Below are positions 55,510 to 64,000 of a stretch of 64,000 nt of DNA, in pieces (position 1 is the stretch's first letter; each line of letters starts with the position of its first letter). Source of the DNA: Comamonas testosteroni (GTDB taxonomy: Bacteria; Pseudomonadota; Gammaproteobacteria; Burkholderiales; Burkholderiaceae_C); the NCBI RefSeq assembly GCF_030505195.1, contig NZ_CP129672.1, positions 3,878,501 through 3,942,500 of the forward strand, written 5' to 3'. A program made the position numbers and the translations under genes. The notes beneath the pieces are model-generated. The model had not been told where the DNA came from. It did not search any database and was given only the letters and a program-made list of their open reading frames with translations.

Positions 55510-57804
55510 TCACTTGGACGAGGCGGCGCCGCTCTTGGCGGCCTTGAGCGCGGCCAGCACGCGGCTGGGCGTGAACGGTACTTCCAGCAGGCGCACGCCG
55601 GTGGCGTCGAAGATGGCGTTGGCCACGGCGGCGGCGCTGGGCACGGAGGCCGATTCGCCGGCGCCCATGGGCGCCTCGTCGGGGCGCTCGACCAGCAGCG
55701 AGTCGATCTCGGGCAGCTCGTCAAAGCGCAGGATGGGGTAGCCGCCCCATTCCACGGAGGTGACGCCGCTCTTGTCGAAGGTGACGAACTCCTTGAGCAC
55801 GCGGCTGGTGGACTGCACCACGTTGCCGTGCACCTGATGACGCACGCCTGCGGGGTTGACCATGGCGCCGGTGTCCTGGGCGACAAAGACCTTGTCGACC
55901 TTGACTTCGCCGGTTTCGCGGTCCACGGTCACGTCGACCACCCAGGTCGCCCAGGCCGCACCGTAGCCGGGGAACTTGCTGTGGAAGTAGCGGGCATAGG
56001 CAAAGCCGCGACCCTTGACCAGGCGCTGATCGTCAGCAGCCGCATTGCGGCGCGCCGGACCTTCCTGCCAGTTGCACTGCTTCTTGGCCTCGGCAATCAG
56101 CGCCACGGCGCGCGGATCCTTGAGATAGCGCAGGCGGTACTCGATGGGGTCGGCCTTGGCCAGATAGGCGCATTCGTCGATCCAGGACTCATGGGCGAAC
56201 ACATTGGGCAGGGCGGAGACGCCGCGCATCCACGAGGCGCGCACGATGGGCACCGCGTCCTGGGAGATCACGCGCATCTTGGGGTACTCGTACTGCGGAA
56301 TGGCAGTGCGGTCGCCCATTTGCTGGGCATCGATCTTGGCGGACACCTTGCCGGTGAGGATCAGGGCCAGCGCCGAGGCGTTGTTCGAGGGGTAGCAGGT
56401 GCGCAGCTCGTAGGCGGCCACATTGTTGTGCTCGTCCAGGCCGCCGCGCACGCGAATCAGCTGGCCCGTGCCCTTGGGCTCCCAGCCGGCTTCCTGCTCG
56501 CGCATCAGCTGCACGCGCACGGGCTTGCCCACGGCGGCAGACATCAGCACGGCGTCCGAGCAGACGTCGTCCGCGCAGTTGCGGCCGTAGCAGCCAGAGG
56601 CTTCGAGGCGGGTGACGTTGATGTTGTCGGCATTCACGTCCATGAGCTTGGCAATGTCCTTGCACACGTCGTGAGGGTTTTGCGAGCCGGTCCAGACCTG
56701 GATCTGGCCGTTGCCCACTTCGGCAATCGCGCAGGACGGGCCGATGGAGCCGTGAGCGTGATAGGGCCAGACATAGTCGCGGGTCAGCGCAGTCTTGACC
56801 TGCTCGACGGCCTGCAGCGCGCCTTCGTCTTCCTGCAGCACGCGGTCGGTCTTGGCGTGGTCCACCAGGGTCTGGTGCAGACCGCTCAGCGACATATCGG
56901 GCAGACCGCTCCACTCCTTCCAGGTGACCTTGAGCTGGCGCATGGCAGCGATGGCCTGCTCTTCACGCTCGGCCACCACGCCCACGAAGTCGCCCTTGAC
57001 CACGACCTTGACGATGCCAGGCAGATGGGCGATGGACTTTTCGTCCACGGACACGAGGCTAGAGCCCAGGGGAGCCGTGGCATCGGCGCCGGTGTAGGGA
57101 GGACGGATCACGCGGCCGTGCAGCATGCCGGGCACGCGCAGGTCATGGATATAGGTCAGCGCGCCCAGCACCTTGTTGGGGATGTCCACGCGCTGCACCG
57201 ACTTGCCGATGTACTCGAAGCCGGACTTGCGCAGCTCGATCTTGTCGTCGACCTCGATCTGCAGATCCTGGCCCTGGACCAGCTCGCCATAGCCGTAGCG
57301 CTTGCCGCCGGCGATGACAAAGCCTTTGTGGGTGGTGATGCGCTCGGCGGGAACACCGGATTTTTCGCTCGCCAGCTTGATCAGCAACTGGCGCACCTGC
57401 GCTGCGGCATGGCGCATGGGCAGGGACGACACCTGGATGGTGTTGCTGGCAATGGTGGGGCCCAGGTCCGGGGTGCGGGCAGAGTGGCCCAGCACCATGG
57501 TCACGGCGGCAAAGTCCACATACAGCTCGTCGGCCACCAGTTGGCCCAGAGCCGTGCGCACGCCCGTGCCCAGGTCCACGTGGCCGTTGTAGGCCGTGAC
57601 GGAGCCGTCGGCGCCAATCGCGATGAAGCTGTCCACCAGCTTGGCCGAAGGAATGGGGAAAGCGCCCTTGGCAGCCGCTTCAGGGGCGGTCTGGGCCATC
57701 AGCAGATGGCCGCCTGCAACGGAGCCGACCATCAGCATGCCGCCGGCCTTGAGCAGCTGGCGACGGGTGAGCTGGGCGTGATTGTCTTTGGTGAAGAATT
57801 TCAT
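55510..57804 (-). CDS. ndhL: Molybdopterin-binding hydroxylase large subunit, nicotinate dehydrogenase-like
   Basis: This 764-residue protein of the xanthine oxidase superfamily (isoquinoline oxidoreductase/nicotinate dehydrogenase type) starts with a twin-arginine-like signal, LTRRQLLKAGGMLMVGSVAGG. Molybdopterin and substrate segments include VDLGTGVRTALGQLVADEL, WPYHAHGSIGPSC, LEASGCYGRNCADDVCSDAV and the C-terminal PMGAGESASVPSAAAVANAI with the catalytic Glu. Together with the 2Fe-2S and cytochrome subunits it forms a periplasm-facing dehydrogenase. The subunit set matches nicotinate dehydrogenase described in Comamonas testosteroni, but related enzymes hydroxylate other heterocycles or aldehydes. 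Confidence 0.8.
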   Translation of the reverse strand: MKFFTKDNHAQLTRRQLLKAGGMLMVGSVAGGHLLMAQTAPEAAAKGAFPIPSAKLVDSFIAIGADGSVTAYNGHVDLGTGVRTALGQLVADELYVDFAAVTMVLGHSARTPDLGPTIASNTIQVSSLPMRHAAAQVRQLLIKLASEKSGVPAERITTHKGFVIAGGKRYGYGELVQGQDLQIEVDDKIELRKSGFEYIGKSVQRVDIPNKVLGALTYIHDLRVPGMLHGRVIRPPYTGADATAPLGSSLVSVDEKSIAHLPGIVKVVVKGDFVGVVAEREEQAIAAMRQLKVTWKEWSGLPDMSLSGLHQTLVDHAKTDRVLQEDEGALQAVEQVKTALTRDYVWPYHAHGSIGPSCAIAEVGNGQIQVWTGSQNPHDVCKDIAKLMDVNADNINVTRLEASGCYGRNCADDVCSDAVLMSAAVGKPVRVQLMREQEAGWEPKGTGQLIRVRGGLDEHNNVAAYELRTCYPSNNASALALILTGKVSAKIDAQQMGDRTAIPQYEYPKMRVISQDAVPIVRASWMRGVSALPNVFAHESWIDECAYLAKADPIEYRLRYLKDPRAVALIAEAKKQCNWQEGPARRNAAADDQRLVKGRGFAYARYFHSKFPGYGAAWATWVVDVTVDRETGEVKVDKVFVAQDTGAMVNPAGVRHQVHGNVVQSTSRVLKEFVTFDKSGVTSVEWGGYPILRFDELPEIDSLLVERPDEAPMGAGESASVPSAAAVANAIFDATGVRLLEVPFTPSRVLAALKAAKSGAASSK

Positions 57805-57806
57805 GA

Positions 57807-58415
57807 TCAGGCAGCCTTTGCGGTGGTGGATGCGCCGGCGGAGGGGAGGGCCGGGCTGTGGCCCATGGCAATCAGCTCACGGGCGCGGGCGGCGGCCTGC
57901 ATGATTTCCACATGGGTGCCGCAGCGGCACAGATGGCCGGACAGTGCGTGCCTGATTTCTTCGTCGCTGGCCTTGGGCTGCTGGTTGAACAGGGCGACCA
58001 GCGCCATGATCATTCCGTTGGTGCAGTAGCCGCACTGGGCAGCCTGTGCATCGACAAAGGCTTGCTGCACCACATGCAGGGTGTACGTGCGCGATGGGGC
58101 GGGAGCCTCTTGCTTGGCGGCGCTGACATCCAGCACGGCGCGGTCCTGCAGGGCCTGCGCGTTGGCGGCCTTGCTGGCGTCGGGCGACAGGCCTTCCAGC
58201 GTGGTGACCTTCTTGCCGTCCACCGCCTTCAGGGGCACGGAGCAGGAGCGCGCCACCTTGCCGTCGATCAGCACGGCGCAGGCACCGCACTCGCCCAGGC
58301 CGCAACCGAACTTGGGGCCGTTGAGCTGCATGTCATTGCGCAGCACATACAAAAGAGGTGTGTCGGCAGTGGCGCTTTGCGCGTCCACTTCCTGGCCGTT
58401 CAGAGTGAATTTCAT
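57807..58415 (-). CDS. ndhS: 2Fe-2S subunit of molybdenum hydroxylase
   Basis: This 202-residue protein carries two [2Fe-2S] clusters. The N-terminal plant-type cluster is in GCGLGECGACAVLIDGK, and the C-terminal cluster in QCGYCTNGMIM and HLCRCGTHVEIMQAA. A spacer rich in Ala between the domains (about residues 90-115) is longer than in typical members. It has no signal peptide and presumably travels with the Tat-exported large subunit, whose gene starts 2 bp downstream. Confidence 0.88.
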   Translation of the reverse strand: MKFTLNGQEVDAQSATADTPLLYVLRNDMQLNGPKFGCGLGECGACAVLIDGKVARSCSVPLKAVDGKKVTTLEGLSPDASKAANAQALQDRAVLDVSAAKQEAPAPSRTYTLHVVQQAFVDAQAAQCGYCTNGMIMALVALFNQQPKASDEEIRHALSGHLCRCGTHVEIMQAAARARELIAMGHSPALPSAGASTTAKAA

Positions 58416-58442
58416 GACGTAGGTTTCAAGAATGGAGTCTTA

Positions 58443-58473
58443 TATATGTGTAGTCAATTATATGACTAGACAA
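58443..58473. promoter_or_regulatory. Direct repeat of period 16 upstream of ndhS
   Basis: TATATGTGTAGTCAA (58443-58457) and TATATGACTAGACAA (58459-58473) agree at 12 of 15 bases. They also form the dyad TAGTCA-N6-TGACTA. The site is 28-58 bp before the ndhS start in an AT-rich stretch, as for a regulator site overlapping the promoter. The rest of the 460-bp gap up to the VOC gene shows no gene and is GC-rich. Confidence 0.45.
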
Positions 58474-58875
58474 AAATGAAAGAAGTTAACTTGATATAAA
58501 GCAGACGCTGTTGCTCTGGTGTGCGCTAGCCGAGGCAAGCTCGGCCTGCGCCGGGCGGCGACTTGCCGGCCCGAGATACGGCGGCAGGGGCAGGCGCGAC
58601 TCCGGTGAAGGCCCGCCCCGGGAGAAGGCCCGCCCCGCAAGCCGTCTGCGCCGCTATGCACTGATCCGATCCGGGGCCCTGCCCAGAGCCGGGGAGCTAG
58701 GCTGTTTGCGTGGAGATGGGCCTCGCCTGCCGACTTGGGGGTTGAAGCGGCGCAGAAATCGGGCTTGAATGCACAGACACCGAAAGCCGGCAATGCATCG
58801 GCGCATCGATAGAGAGAGGGGGTCGCGGTCTGCGGGTTGGCAGACATTCATCAGTCCCTGTTCAGGAGAGTCAAG

Positions 58876-59355
58876 ATGGTCAGCAAAAACACGATTTGTC
58901 TCTGGTACGAAAGCGAGGCACTGGAAGCCGCCAGGTTCTACGCCCAGACTTTCCCCGACAGCGCCGTGGGCGCGGTCCACCATGCGCCGGGCGACTACCC
59001 GTGCGGCAAGCAGGGCGATGTGTTGACGGTCGAATTCACGGTCATGGGCATTCCCTGCCTGGGCCTGAACGGCGGCCCTGTCTTCAAGCACAGCGAGGCG
59101 TTTTCGTTTCAGGTCGCGACGGACGATCAGGAGGAAACGGATCGCCTGTGGAACGCCATCGTCGGCAACGGTGGCCAGGAGAGTCAGTGCGGCTGGTGCA
59201 AGGACCGCTGGGGTCTGTCATGGCAGATCACGCCCCGTGCACTGACCACGGCCATTGCCGACCCGGATCGCGCGGCGGCCAGACGGGCTTTTGAAGCCAT
59301 GATGGAGATGAGGAAGATCGATATCGCCGCCATCGAGGCCGCATGGCGCGGCTAG
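58876..59355 (+). CDS. VOC family (PhnB-like) protein
   Basis: This 159-residue protein of the glyoxalase/PhnB-like superfamily has NTICLWYESEALEAARFYAQTFP, EFTVMGIPCLGLNGGP, FKHSEAFSFQVATDDQEETDRLWNAI and GWCKDRWGLSWQITP. These are the hallmarks of the group often annotated as 3-demethylubiquinone-9 3-methyltransferase-like, which are not proven methyltransferases. An AGGAGAG ribosome binding site precedes the start. Its substrate is unknown. Confidence 0.88.
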   Translation: MVSKNTICLWYESEALEAARFYAQTFPDSAVGAVHHAPGDYPCGKQGDVLTVEFTVMGIPCLGLNGGPVFKHSEAFSFQVATDDQEETDRLWNAIVGNGGQESQCGWCKDRWGLSWQITPRALTTAIADPDRAAARRAFEAMMEMRKIDIAAIEAAWRG

Positions 59356-59645
59356 GCGGCCCGCTGCGATAGCAAGGCGGCAACAGGCCGGCGGGTCGGC
59401 CCGGCCCGGCCCAAGGGCGCATCGGGGCGCGCGCAGGTGCTGGCGCACTTTGCCAAGCTTTGAGCGTCCTGGGGCAAACGCTTTGCAGACAGCTCTCCTA
59501 CAGTGAAATTGCTTTCAATTTCGACGATCCGGTGCCTGATGGCCGGTGTTGCCCATGCCTTTTGAATGCCAGGCGGCATTGCGCAGGTCGGGCAAGCCGC
59601 GGCCGTGGCTGTGCGTCGAAGCCTGCATTCACTTGGAGACATGCC

Positions 59646-60704
59646 ATGAACTTTCTTGACGGCCATCTATTCCCTGAAAACCAGCAACCCCTGATCATCA
59701 CGGCGGCACCCTATGCCCCGGGCTGGCTGCCTTCGGATTTTCCCGAAGACATTCCCGTCACCATGCAGGCGCAGATCCAGAAAGCCGTGGACTGCTATAA
59801 CGCGGGCGCCACGGTGCTGCACCTGCATGTGCGCGAGCTGGACGGCAAGGGCAGCAAGCGCCTGTCCCAGTTCAACGAGCTGATTGCCGGCGTGCGCAAG
59901 GCCGTGCCCGAGATGATCATCCAGGTCGGCGGCTCCATCAGCTTTGCGCCCGAGGACGAAGGTCAGGCGGCCAAATGGCTGTCCGACGACACCCGGCACA
60001 TGCTGGCCGATCTGGAGCCGGTGCCCGATCAGGTGACCGTGACGGTGAACACCTCGCAGATGAACGTGACCGATCAGGCCGAAGACGCGGACTTTGCCGG
60101 TACCTCGCGCGCCAATCCCACGCTGTTCAATGCCTACAAGGAAATGACCGTGCCCGCGCAGCCGGGCTGGGTGGAGGAGCATGTGCGCCGCCTGACCAAG
60201 GCCGGCATCCAGAGCGCTTTCCAGTGCTACAACCTCAACAGCTTCGAGTCGGTGGAGCGCCTGATGCGCCGCGGCTTCTACAGGGGCCCACTGGTCATGA
60301 ACTGGGTGGCGATTGCCGGCGGCATGGACACGCCCAGCCTGTACAGCCTGGCCAACTTTGTGCGCGCCGTGCCCGATGGTGCCGTGCTGACCGTGGAAAG
60401 CAATGTGCGCAACGTGCTGCCCGTGAACATGTGGGGCATCGCCGCCGGTCTGCATGTGCGCTGCGGCACCGAGGACTGTCTGTGGAACCAGACACGCACC
60501 GAGAAGGCCAGCACCGTCTCGCAGATCGAGCAGCTGGTGCGCATCTCGCGCGAGTTCGGTCGTCCTGTCGCCACCGCCAGGCAGGCGCGCGAGATCAGCA
60601 AGATCGGAGTGTTCTACGACAGCGTGGAGGAGAGCCTGGCCGCCAACGGCTTTGCGCCCAACCGGCCCGGCGCCAACCAGGGTTTCCTCAGAAAGACTTC
60701 CTGA
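59646..60704 (+). CDS. Beta-keto acid cleavage enzyme (BKACE, DUF849)
   Basis: This 352-residue TIM-barrel protein of the BKACE family cleaves a beta-keto acid with acetyl-CoA to acetoacetate and a new CoA ester. It shows the N-terminal IITAAPYAPGW, zinc-binding HLHVRE, QVGGSIS and NVRNVLPVNMWGIAAG. Members act on different beta-keto acids, so the substrate cannot be named. It lies 290 bp after the VOC gene, a gap with no recognisable gene, and is followed by a terminator, so it is probably transcribed alone. Confidence 0.88.
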   Translation: MNFLDGHLFPENQQPLIITAAPYAPGWLPSDFPEDIPVTMQAQIQKAVDCYNAGATVLHLHVRELDGKGSKRLSQFNELIAGVRKAVPEMIIQVGGSISFAPEDEGQAAKWLSDDTRHMLADLEPVPDQVTVTVNTSQMNVTDQAEDADFAGTSRANPTLFNAYKEMTVPAQPGWVEEHVRRLTKAGIQSAFQCYNLNSFESVERLMRRGFYRGPLVMNWVAIAGGMDTPSLYSLANFVRAVPDGAVLTVESNVRNVLPVNMWGIAAGLHVRCGTEDCLWNQTRTEKASTVSQIEQLVRISREFGRPVATARQAREISKIGVFYDSVEESLAANGFAPNRPGANQGFLRKTS

Positions 60705-60782
60705 TCTCCGGGGACAGGCTTGCAGGCAAGGCGATCACGGCCTCGCCTGCAAGCGGTCTGTGCTGAACCGACATGCGCAAAA

Positions 60783-60808
60783 ACGGCCTCCGCGATGGAG
60801 GCCTTTTT
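60783..60808 (+). terminator. Terminator of the BKACE gene
   Basis: The stem GGCCTCC/GGAGGCC with a 5-nt loop, preceded by A residues and followed by five T, lies about 80 bp after the stop codon. Confidence 0.8.
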
Positions 60809-60811
60809 CAT

Positions 60812-61238
60812 GCCTGGATGATGTCTGTAAGACCCGGAAAAATGGCTCTGGCAAGACAGGGGCCCGGGCCTGACATAGTCTGCGCACGCCATGGCTCACC
60901 GCAATGGCAGGCTGTACCTGGCGGCGCTGCCGCCCTCGCGGGCCTGGGCGCTGTCTTCGGCTTCAGGGCGCGATTGGCGCAAGGCAGGGCCTGGTCGGGT
61001 CGGGCGCACATTCATGCAGGGGGCGATGAGGAAAAAAATAATAGCTGCCTGCGCTTTATTTAAAAGCTTTTCAGGCAGCTATGGCTTTACTTTCGATGGC
61101 AGTCAAGCGATGCCAGCTATTGTTTGTGTGCAGCGCCGGTGTGATGCACCGTGTGTCGGTGCCGGCATGCGGCGGCGCTGGTGGCTGGCAATAGCGGGTC
61201 GGAAAAAGGGGCGCAAAAAAGCAGGCCAGATAGCTCGC
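60812..61238. other. Convergent gap with a dispersed hairpin (61041-61082)
   Basis: No gene is seen. The main feature is a perfect 11-bp inverted repeat ATAGCTGCCTG/CAGGCAGCTAT separated by 20 bp. Its TAGCTG and GCGCTT content resembles other intergenic repeats of the window. It probably forms a terminator-like structure for the convergent dioxygenase gene. Confidence 0.5.
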
Positions 61239-62081
61239 TCAAAAAGGCTTGTCGCCGATGATGGCAGCGCGCTCCATCTTGCGCGCGGCGGGCCAGTAGT
61301 CCTGCACGGCGTAGTGCTGGGTGCAGCGGTTGTCCCACATGGCGACGCTGCCGGGCTTCCAGCGAAAGCGCACCTGGTACTCGGGGATGGCCGCCTGACT
61401 GATCAGATAGTTCAGCAGCATGCTGGCGCCGGGCGTCTTGTCCTGGCCATAGCGCACGTTCTCGGGCGTGTGGTAGTTGGCAAAGTGGGTGGTGAAGCTG
61501 CAGACGTAGAGAATCTTCTCGCCGGTTTCGGGGTGGGTTCGCACCACGGGATGCTCGACCGGAGGATGCTGGCGGCCCAGCTCCAGACGCTTTTCTTCGG
61601 GCATGACGGCACCGAAGCCATGCTCGATGCTGGACTTGGCCTTGAGACCGTCAATCTTTTTCCTGATGTCTTCGGGCAGGTTGCGGTAGGCCTCGGCCAT
61701 GTTGACCCAGATGGTGTCGCCACCGACGGCCGGGCCTTCGATGCAGCGCAGCACGCAGCCCATGGTCGGGTTCTCGCGCCACTGGCCGTCGCTGTGATAG
61801 GTGTTCTCGTAGTTTTCGCGCTTTTCGCTGCGGTAGATCTGCACCAGACCGGGGTGCTCGGGGTCGCTGCCGGCCACGGGGTGGTCCTCCAGGTCGCCGA
61901 AGTGGCGGGCAAAGCCCACATGCTCGGCGCGTGTGATGTCCTGATCGCGGAAGAACAGCACCTTGTGCTGCAGCAGCAGGGCGCGAATTTCCTCGGCCAG
62001 GCCCTTGTCGCGGGACGCATCGCCGAGGTGGATGTCGGAAACCTCAGCGCCGATGCTGCAGGTCAGTTGTTCGACTTTCAT
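61239..62081 (-). CDS. TauD/TfdA family 2-oxoglutarate-dependent dioxygenase
   Basis: This 280-residue Fe(II)/2-oxoglutarate dioxygenase has the metal triad His-x-Asp in NTYHSDGQWRENP and a distal His in NRCTQHYAVQDYWPAARKMERA, with the Arg that binds oxoglutarate in the same segment. The family includes taurine dioxygenase TauD, alkylsulfatase and 2,4-D dioxygenase. The substrate is not shown by the sequence; no sulfonate transporter is adjacent. It is divergent from an AraC regulator. Confidence 0.88.
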   Translation of the reverse strand: MKVEQLTCSIGAEVSDIHLGDASRDKGLAEEIRALLLQHKVLFFRDQDITRAEHVGFARHFGDLEDHPVAGSDPEHPGLVQIYRSEKRENYENTYHSDGQWRENPTMGCVLRCIEGPAVGGDTIWVNMAEAYRNLPEDIRKKIDGLKAKSSIEHGFGAVMPEEKRLELGRQHPPVEHPVVRTHPETGEKILYVCSFTTHFANYHTPENVRYGQDKTPGASMLLNYLISQAAIPEYQVRFRWKPGSVAMWDNRCTQHYAVQDYWPAARKMERAAIIGDKPF

Positions 62082-62429
62082 GGTCTTCTCCTAAGTTGCC
62101 GGCAAGGCCTTGATGCAGTGCGCCGCCGTCTGATGGAAAAATTTTCGGCGCAGCCGCAGCCGCAGGGCTTGACCGATCGCGTCAGCTTGTTGCCCTCTTG
62201 GGTGGGGGCAAGGAAAACCCTGGGGCCGGGCCGGGGCGTCTTGAAGTGGACGCATCTGCGCGCCGAATCGTCATATCTGTCGCGATCTACTGGTATCCAT
62301 TGATTGACCGCTGGTGGTGATATTGATAAACATCAACATCCGAAATGCAGCTTGCCCTTGAGCCCTGTTTGCATCCATGAAATCCGGGCCTGCTGCGCAG
62401 TACCCGTGTCAACCGTTTTCCTGGTCACG
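62082..62429. other. Divergent gap between the dioxygenase and the AraC regulator
   Basis: No gene is seen in this 348-bp gap. It contains a near-perfect dyad GATATTGAT-AAAC-ATCAACATC at 62319-62340 (eight of nine pairs). This could be an operator, as it lies about 90 bp before the regulator start and about 240 bp before the dioxygenase start. Confidence 0.4.
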
Positions 62430-63446
62430 ATGAAGCCCCGTATCCGAAGTGTGAGCCTGTGCAAATACGCCAAGGTGGCCAATGAGCTCGGCATCGATCC
62501 GCTGCGCATGTTCCGCCAGGTGGGGCTGGATCACAGCTGTCTGAGCTCTCCCGACCTCATGGTTCCCGAAGCGGCGTTTGCGCAGTTGCTGGAGGCTTCG
62601 TCGGCGCAGGCCGGGCAGGCTTCGCTGGGCCTGCTCATGGGATCGCATTGGCGTCTGTCCGACTTCGGGCCGATCAGCCTGCTGCTGCAGCACCAGGCCA
62701 GCCTCGCAAGCCTGCTCAAGACCTTCAAGGACTATGACCATATGATCAGCACCACCGTGGGCACGGAGGTGGTGACCCAGGGGCGCTATTCCATCATCCA
62801 GCTGAACCTGGATACCGAGCGCGAGAGTCCGGGGCGTCACCCGGTGGAGCTGGGTATCACGGCGCTGATGAGCCTGTGCCGCTATCAGCTGGGCAAGCAC
62901 TGGAGCCCGGCCGGCATCCACTTCTCGCACAGCGCGCCGGGCAGCACCATGAGCCATCGCCGCGTGCTGGGCAGCGAGATCGTGTTCGGCTCGGACTTCG
63001 ATGGCATCGTGGTGAGCAACGAGGATCTGGAGGCCGTCGATGCCGATCACGACAGCCTGATGGAGAGCCACGCCCGCAGCCTGATGGAGCGCCACGCGCC
63101 GCGGCCCATGGCCAGGTCGCTGGAGCAGCAGGTGCGCAGCACCTTGCAGTCGCTGCTGCCCCACGGGCGCCACAGCATTGCCCATGTGGCCGGCGCGCTT
63201 GGCTATACGGCCCGCTCGCTGCAGCGGCACCTGGAAACCCAGAACACCAGCTTTCAGGAAACGCTGGACGCCGTGCGCAGCCAGGCCGCGCTGCGTGCGC
63301 TGCAGAATCCGCAACTGTCGGTGAGCGAAGCGGCCGCCCAGGCCGGCTTTGCCGAGAACAGCTCCTTCACGCGCTGGTTCAGCAAGCATTTTCAGCAAAG
63401 CCCCAGCAGCTGGCGACAGCAGAATCTGAGCCGCAGGCTGTCCTGA
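62430..63446 (+). CDS. AraC family regulator with arabinose-binding-like N-terminal domain
   Basis: This 338-residue regulator of the OruR/ArgR-like AraC group has an N-terminal domain (VSLCKYAKVANELGIDPLRMFRQVGLDHSCL) typical of the subfamily. The C-terminal AraC DNA-binding domain reads RHSIAHVAGALGYTARSLQRHL...LSVSEAAAQAGFAENSSFTRWFSKHFQQSPSSWRQ. It is divergent from the TauD-type gene and may control it. The ATG at 62430 fits the family; the frame is open to 62304. Confidence 0.88.
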   Translation: MKPRIRSVSLCKYAKVANELGIDPLRMFRQVGLDHSCLSSPDLMVPEAAFAQLLEASSAQAGQASLGLLMGSHWRLSDFGPISLLLQHQASLASLLKTFKDYDHMISTTVGTEVVTQGRYSIIQLNLDTERESPGRHPVELGITALMSLCRYQLGKHWSPAGIHFSHSAPGSTMSHRRVLGSEIVFGSDFDGIVVSNEDLEAVDADHDSLMESHARSLMERHAPRPMARSLEQQVRSTLQSLLPHGRHSIAHVAGALGYTARSLQRHLETQNTSFQETLDAVRSQAALRALQNPQLSVSEAAAQAGFAENSSFTRWFSKHFQQSPSSWRQQNLSRRLS

Positions 63447-63538
63447 GAACGCCAACACGTTCCAAGACTTCTTGCCGAATGACAACGCCAGCCTGCGCGC
63501 TGGCGTTGTGCGTTGCGGCTCAGGGCCGGGGCATTGCG

Positions 63539-64000
63539 TCAGGGCTGGGGCATTGCGGCCAGACGGGTTGCTTCGGGCTGGGCCTTGGCCAGCAGAAAAT
63601 CGATGCAGGTGCGCACGGCCTTGGTCTGGTGCCGGTTGGGCAGGTACAGGAGATACATATGGGTGCCGAAAATGCTGAGCCGGTACTCGTCCAGCGTGCT
63701 CAGCACCTCACCCGTGGCCAGCTTGTCCTGCACCACATAGTCGGGCACCAGGCCCACGCCCAGGCCGGCCAGGATGCCGTCACGCAGAAACGGGAAATGC
63801 TCGGAGATCATGGTGGGCTCCAGCATCACCTCGTGGCGCTCGGTGCCCAGATAGGCGGCCAGGCGCAATTGCCGCCCCGTGACCCCGGCGGTGATCAGCG
63901 GGCTGGCGCGCAGGGCATGCAGGGTTCTGGGCAGGCCGTGGGTCTGCGCATATTCGCGTGAGGCACAGGCCAGGTAGCGCACCGTGCCCATGCTGCGCGC
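63539..64000 (-). CDS. LysR family regulator, C-terminal part (cut by window end)
   Basis: The visible part is the second half of a LysR substrate-binding domain: VRYLACASREYAQTHGLP, then SEHFPFLRDGILAGLGVGLVPDYVV and a C-terminal LPNRHQTKAVRTCIDFLLAK. These match the LysR effector domain layout. The N-terminal helix-turn-helix lies beyond position 64000. Its targets cannot be read from this fragment. Confidence 0.88.
   Translation of the reverse strand, partial: ARSMGTVRYLACASREYAQTHGLPRTLHALRASPLITAGVTGRQLRLAAYLGTERHEVMLEPTMISEHFPFLRDGILAGLGVGLVPDYVVQDKLATGEVLSTLDEYRLSIFGTHMYLLYLPNRHQTKAVRTCIDFLLAKAQPEATRLAAMPQP

Noticed and set aside
55504..58029. An 841-codon frame opposite ndhL and ndhS
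   Set aside because: It is antisense to well-defined molybdenum hydroxylase subunits and is low in complexity.

Overview
The window looks like a Betaproteobacterial chromosome of the Comamonadaceae, most likely Comamonas (testosteroni group). This rests on GC-rich coding with strong third-position bias, the order serS - tRNA-Ser - tRNA-Arg - greB and gmk - rpoZ - spoT, the taurine/Xsc and nicotinate-dehydrogenase-type clusters, and two families of intergenic hairpin repeats. The species is an inference; no rRNA gene is present to test it.

Region by region. 0.1-4.1 kb is core genome: radC, fkpB/slpA, ispH, serS and a tRNA-Ser(CGA) gene. 4.1-15.0 kb is an AT-rich integrative mobilizable element inserted in the 3' end of that tRNA. 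It has a 17-bp direct repeat at each end, a tyrosine recombinase, an m5C methyltransferase with a likely type II restriction enzyme, a rolling-circle HUH replication protein preceded by a 45-codon leader ORF, a probable structured small RNA, and a MOBF-type relaxase-helicase operon. It has no type IV secretion system and no coupling protein. 15.0-31.7 kb is a complete taurine dissimilation cluster bounded on both sides by identical tRNA-Arg(ACG) genes. It encodes TauABC uptake, TauXY taurine dehydrogenase, Xsc, Pta, an APC permease, a MocR-type TauR, and a divergent IclR regulator overlapping a cobS/cobT-like pair. Taurine would be imported, oxidised to sulfoacetaldehyde, cleaved by Xsc to acetyl phosphate and sulfite, and converted by Pta to acetyl-CoA. 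Sulfite oxidation and export genes are not in the window. A conserved double box of 33 bp lies upstream of both tauA and tauX and is the likely TauR operator.

31.7-44 kb returns to core genome: greB, an MltB-type transglycosylase, spoT, rpoZ, gmk, yicC, a Ser/Thr kinase with a PP2C phosphatase, rdgB, hemW, an I78-type inhibitor and a SPOR protein. 44-47.1 kb is a small catabolic operon: a GntR regulator, 3-hydroxybutyrate dehydrogenase and fumarylacetoacetase. 47.3-54 kb holds a large uncharacterised membrane protein with EF-hand-like loops, a small hypothetical protein, a membrane-anchored DNA/RNA nuclease, an AraC regulator divergent from an aspartate/glutamate racemase, and xdhC.

54-58.4 kb encodes a three-subunit molybdenum hydroxylase (2Fe-2S, molybdopterin and three-heme cytochrome c subunits), resembling nicotinate dehydrogenase. 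The rest holds a VOC protein, a BKACE enzyme, a TauD-type dioxygenase, an AraC regulator and a truncated LysR regulator at the window edge. No CRISPR array, rRNA or insertion sequence was seen.
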